Part shown: piece by piece, positions 5,213-7,873 of the stretch
Layout of the letters: each line of letters opens with the position of its first letter
Numbering within the stretch: the stretch's first letter is position 1
Assembly: GCA_946999025.1 (NCBI GenBank)
Contig: CAMQBP010000083.1
Location: 1 to 7,873, forward strand
DNA: 7,873 bases
Origin: an uncultured Prevotella sp.
GTDB taxonomy: Bacteria; Bacteroidota; Bacteroidia; Bacteroidales; Bacteroidaceae
Reading direction: 5' to 3'
Notes under the pieces: generated by a model
Told to the model about the DNA's origin: nothing
The model's database searches: none
The model's input: only the letters and a program-made list of their open reading frames with translations
Translations under genes and position numbers: made by a program

Positions 5213-7603
5213 GTGATTGCAGCCAACCGCCCCATCATCATCATGGACGAGCCGCAGAAAATGGAAGGAGCTGCCACACAGAAAGCACTTCGCAACTTCC
5301 GTCCGCTCTTTGTGCTCAACTACTCGGCTACACATAAGACTTCGCACAACTGTATTTATGCCTTGGACGCACTGGATGCTTACCAGCAGAAACTGGTGAA
5401 GAAGATTCAGGTGAAAGGCATCACCCTGCAAAATCTGCAAGGCACCTCGTGCTATATTTACTTTGACAGTATTGTGCTGTCAAAGAACCGTGCACCACAG
5501 GTGAGGCTTGAGATTGACATGAAAGGTAAATCGGGAATAAGCAGGCGCACATTGCTCTTCAATCAGCATGACAATCTTTACACTTCTTCCAAGGGTTTGG
5601 AGGAATATCGCAACATGGTGATTACCGACATCATTCCAGAGCAGAACAAGGTAGTTTTTCAGAACGGCGAACATTTGCATAAAGGCGATGTGATGGGCGA
5701 CGTGAGTGAGGAGACCCTCCAGCGAGTGCAGATACGCGAAACCATCAAATCGCATTTCGCCAAGGAGGAGATGCTTTTCCGTCAGGGCATTAAGACATTG
5801 TCGCTGTTCTTTATTGACGAGGTGAGCAACTATAAGACTTACGATGAAGAGGGCAACACTGTGCCACAAAGACTTTGGAACGTGTTTGAAGAAGAATATA
5901 CGAATTTCTTAAATGCCAACCTTTCCGCCTTTGATGATGATTATCAAAAATACTTGCGTCAGTTCTCGGCAAAGCAAGTACACAATGGTTATTTCTCTGT
6001 AGATAAGAAAGGGCATAGCATCAACTCTAAGCTGAAACGAGGGGAAAACTATTCGAGCGACATATCAGCCTACGACCTTATCTTGAAAAATAAAGAGCGA
6101 CTGCTATCCTTTGACGAGCCTACACGGTTTATTTTCTCCCACTCGGCATTGAGTGAGGGCTGGGACAATCCAAATGTATTTCAAATCTGCACACTTCGAC
6201 ACACACAGAGTGGGATTCGCAAGCGACAAGAAGTGGGTCGTGGGCTTCGTATCTGTGTAGATGAGAGGGGTAACCGCATGGACTATGAACACTTGGGGGA
6301 TGCAGTGCATGAAATTAACAAGCTCACCGTCATTGCCAACGAGAATTACGAGCAGTTTGTGGATGCGTTGCAGAAAGAAACAAAGGAGGCACTGCGTGAA
6401 CGTCCTACAAAGGCAACAGCAGAATACTTTGCACAGTTTACTGTTACTGTGGATGGTGAGAAACATCAAATCACAACGCAGGAGGCAGCAAGCATCGTGG
6501 CGTATCTGTTTGACAACGACTATGTAGATAAGGAGGAAAATATCACACAGGAATATCGTCAGGCGTTAGCCGATGGGACTCTGGAACCAATAAGTAAGAA
6601 GTTGCGTTCGATGGAAGCGGATATTCACAAGCTCATTCAAGGCATCTTTGATCCTTCAGTTCTTGCAGGTATGGTTGAAGATGGCAATAAGTCGGCAGAG
6701 GTAGAGAACAGTAAGCTGAATGATAATGCAAGCAAAGAAGAGTTTAAGGCACTTTGGAACGAAATCAATCACCGATACGTTTACACTGTTCATTACGACA
6801 GTGAGGAACTCATTAGGAATGTGATTAAAGCCATTGATGAGGAGCTGACCGTGACCCAACTTCGCTATATTGTAACTACAGGCGAACAGAGTGATGATGA
6901 ATTGGAGTTTAACGGAGTAAAGGAGTCTGAGCGTAATTCGCTCACATACATCAGTATTTCAACTGTGGAGTATGACCTTGTGGGAGAAATTGTCCGTGAC
7001 GCTACACTCACACGCCGTACAGTAGTACGTATCCTGAAAGGTATTCAACCAGTGAAGCAGCGACTGTTCAGAAATAATCCAGAAGAGTTTATCCGCAATG
7101 TTGTTCGCATCATCAAGGAACAGAAGGCGACTATGATTATTCAAGATATATCCTACAGCCGTACCGAGAACACTTTCGACTCAAACATCTTCACGAGAGA
7201 TAAACATAAGGCATCGATTGATAGGGTGTATAACGCAAAGAAGTGCATTCTTGATTATGTGTTCTGCGACTCTGACGGTGAAAGAAAGTTTGCGCAACAT
7301 TTAGACGAGGCAAAGGAAGTATGCGTATATGCCAGACTTCCACGTAGCTTCAAAATTCCTACTCCTGTGGGAAATTATGCACCCGACTGGGCAATAGCCT
7401 TTTATGACGGAATGGGAGTTAAGCACATATACTTCATTGCAGAAACAAAGGGAGCGATGGGATCCATGAACATTTCTCCAATAGAAAGTTCTAAGATTAA
7501 GTGTGCCAGAAAACTTTATAATGTTATTAAGGACACTGACGTACGGTATGAACAGGTGACCGATTACGACACACTTCTTGATATTATAAATGAAATAAGG
7601 TAA
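5213..7603 (+). CDS. res: Res C-terminal open frame: helicase motifs and endonuclease domain
   Basis: This frame carries the rest of Res. The helicase motifs are DEPQ (motif II, D codon at 5246), NYSAT (motif III, about 5318-5332), SHSALSEGWDNPNVFQ (motif V region) and RQEVGRGLR (motif VI, about 6224-6250). The C-terminal endonuclease keeps its catalytic pattern: PDW (Asp codon 7385-7387) followed by AETKG (Glu 7442, Lys 7448). Nothing here suggests decay. The GTG at 5213 is only the first start-like codon; Res-like sequence continues upstream in the same frame to about 5150 (RIIYSIRDDFNSRRPIDV), so this is not an independent gene start. Translation would need frameshifting or a restored upstream frame. 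Confidence 0.8.
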   Translation: MIAANRPIIIMDEPQKMEGAATQKALRNFRPLFVLNYSATHKTSHNCIYALDALDAYQQKLVKKIQVKGITLQNLQGTSCYIYFDSIVLSKNRAPQVRLEIDMKGKSGISRRTLLFNQHDNLYTSSKGLEEYRNMVITDIIPEQNKVVFQNGEHLHKGDVMGDVSEETLQRVQIRETIKSHFAKEEMLFRQGIKTLSLFFIDEVSNYKTYDEEGNTVPQRLWNVFEEEYTNFLNANLSAFDDDYQKYLRQFSAKQVHNGYFSVDKKGHSINSKLKRGENYSSDISAYDLILKNKERLLSFDEPTRFIFSHSALSEGWDNPNVFQICTLRHTQSGIRKRQEVGRGLRICVDERGNRMDYEHLGDAVHEINKLTVIANENYEQFVDALQKETKEALRERPTKATAEYFAQFTVTVDGEKHQITTQEAASIVAYLFDNDYVDKEENITQEYRQALADGTLEPISKKLRSMEADIHKLIQGIFDPSVLAGMVEDGNKSAEVENSKLNDNASKEEFKALWNEINHRYVYTVHYDSEELIRNVIKAIDEELTVTQLRYIVTTGEQSDDELEFNGVKESERNSLTYISISTVEYDLVGEIVRDATLTRRTVVRILKGIQPVKQRLFRNNPEEFIRNVVRIIKEQKATMIIQDISYSRTENTFDSNIFTRDKHKASIDRVYNAKKCILDYVFCDSDGERKFAQHLDEAKEVCVYARLPRSFKIPTPVGNYAPDWAIAFYDGMGVKHIYFIAETKGAMGSMNISPIESSKIKCARKLYNVIKDTDVRYEQVTDYDTLLDIINEIR

Positions 7604-7631
7604 AGGCACGCATTAATAAAAACAGTGGAGA

Positions 7632-7676
7632 TTGGATTTAAGCCTAAGCATTGTGATTTATTAGCGTCAAATCCAA
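7632..7676. repeat. Inverted repeat just downstream of res
   Basis: TTGGATTT (7632-7639) and AAATCCAA (7669-7676) are exact reverse complements. After a five-base mismatch, TAA on the left (7645-7647) can pair with TTA on the right (7661-7663). It begins 28 bases after the res stop and might form a weak transcript-ending hairpin, but it lacks the following T run of an intrinsic terminator, so I do not call it one. Confidence 0.6.
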
Positions 7677-7698
7677 AAAGAACGTAAGAAATATAGCC

Positions 7699-7832
7699 GG
7701 TTGATGGCACGGTACTTTCATTTCTGGCGTAATGTTATTGAACAGCAAATGATTGTTTTTGACAACAAACAACTTTCTATAAACGAAAGAGCCGTGTTAC
7801 AATAACATAAATTACGCTTCAACCCATCAACC
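7699..7832. repeat. Extended imperfect inverted repeat downstream of res
   Basis: Two pairs of arms are nested. The outer pair is GGTTGATGG (7699-7707) with CCATCAACC (7824-7832). The inner pair is GCGTAATGTTATTG (7727-7740) with CAATAACAT-AA-ATTACGC (7800-7817), which matches except for four extra bases on the right. Together they could fold into an interrupted stem of about 134 bases. This could be a degenerate palindromic element, a mobile-element end or a strong mRNA structure after the operon; the sequence does not distinguish these. Confidence 0.7.
7704..7805 (+). CDS. Possible small ORF or gene remnant within the inverted repeat
   Basis: An ATG at 7704 opens 33 codons ending at TAA 7803-7805 (MARYFHFWRNVIEQQ to SINERAVLQ). 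The frame is open upstream to a TAG at 7662, adding QIQKERKKYSRL with several basic residues. The pattern K.Y..L..RYF.FW...... ending SINERAV loosely recalls small Bacteroidota proteins of the RYYYW...FFLSERT type found near mobile elements. I cannot confirm this by eye, and the spacing is shorter than I would expect. The arms of the surrounding inverted repeat overlap both ends. Treat as a possible fossil rather than a gene. Confidence 0.25.
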   Translation: MARYFHFWRNVIEQQMIVFDNKQLSINERAVLQ

Positions 7833-7848
7833 TTTCACTAATTATTAT

Positions 7849-7856
7849 TACCTTTG
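7849..7856 (+). promoter_or_regulatory. Candidate -7 promoter element at the right edge
   Basis: TACCTTTG fits the TAnnTTTG element of Bacteroidota and stands in an A+T-rich stretch with no gene after it in the window. No TTTG occurs at the expected upstream distance (the nearest similar bases, TTTC at 7833-7836, are too close). If real it would drive a rightward gene beginning beyond 7873. Confidence 0.35.
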
Positions 7857-7873
7857 TGACGTCATATATATCG

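Larger units (their letters stand above)
4557..7603 (+). pseudogene. res: Type III restriction subunit Res, frameshifted
   Basis: Restriction subunit of the Type III system: a superfamily 2 helicase-like ATPase with a C-terminal PD-(D/E)XK endonuclease, acting with Mod. Two overlapping frames together make one full-length Res. The first reads through FNTSLKEG (residue 196, codon 5142-5144) and then turns to nonsense. The second, one base back, continues with NKEARIIYSIRDDFNSRRPID (the Asn codon is 5150-5152). Adding one G to the GGGG run at 5141-5144 gives SLKEGARNKEARIIY without a gap, so one base seems to have been lost there. The restored protein would be 1015 residues, normal for the family. 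A second defect is Ile106 in place of the Walker A Thr. The gene starts four bases after the preceding remnant, with AAAGG just before its ATG. The base loss could be real, a slippage state or a sequencing error. Confidence 0.88.

Noticed and set aside
5213..5215. GTG as an independent start for the C-terminal part of res
   Set aside because: Family-like Res sequence continues upstream in the same frame to about 5150, so the GTG is an internal valine codon of a broken gene.
1..7873. CRISPR array, tRNA or rRNA genes
   Set aside because: No regularly spaced repeats and no cloverleaf-like or rRNA-like sequence were seen on either strand.

Overview
The window carries one co-directional, tightly packed operon (+ strand). 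It is a Type III restriction-modification locus (mod ... res) with two extra genes between the methyltransferase and the restriction subunit. The organism looks like a member of the Bacteroidota (Bacteroides/Prevotella/Porphyromonas type). The reasons are a TAnnTTTG-type -7 promoter element upstream of mod and another at the right edge, starts without strong Shine-Dalgarno signals, moderate-to-low G+C, and the style of the Mod and Res proteins. No species can be named from the sequence alone.

Layout: 1-352 is a non-coding leader with a candidate promoter. 353-2284 is mod, an intact beta-class DNA adenine methyltransferase with a 38-bp perfect palindrome inside its coding sequence. 2296-4107 is an intact, markedly A+T-rich gene for a 603-residue protein with an N-terminal PIN-like nuclease domain, an acidic linker and a C-terminal region I do not recognise. 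4119-4552 is the wreck of a DUF1016/YhcG-type nuclease gene: N-terminal part, frameshifts, a large internal deletion and a preserved C-terminal tail. 4557-7603 is res, the helicase/endonuclease subunit, broken by an apparent one-base loss in a G run at 5141-5144 and also carrying Thr-to-Ile in the Walker A motif. 7604-7873 is non-coding or contains a short gene remnant, with nested inverted repeats and a -7-like element near the right edge.

How the parts relate: Mod would methylate adenine in a short asymmetric site, and Res would need Mod to find and cut unmodified DNA. As written, Res is damaged twice and the DUF1016 nuclease is destroyed, while Mod and the PIN-like protein keep full reading frames. 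The simplest reading is a Type III system decayed to an orphan methyltransferase plus a retained PIN-like gene. A more speculative reading is that the PIN-like protein is an accessory effector whose function has outlived Res. The res frameshift sits in a homopolymer, so sequencing error or slippage must be excluded first; the Walker A substitution and the DUF1016 deletion are not so easily explained as errors.
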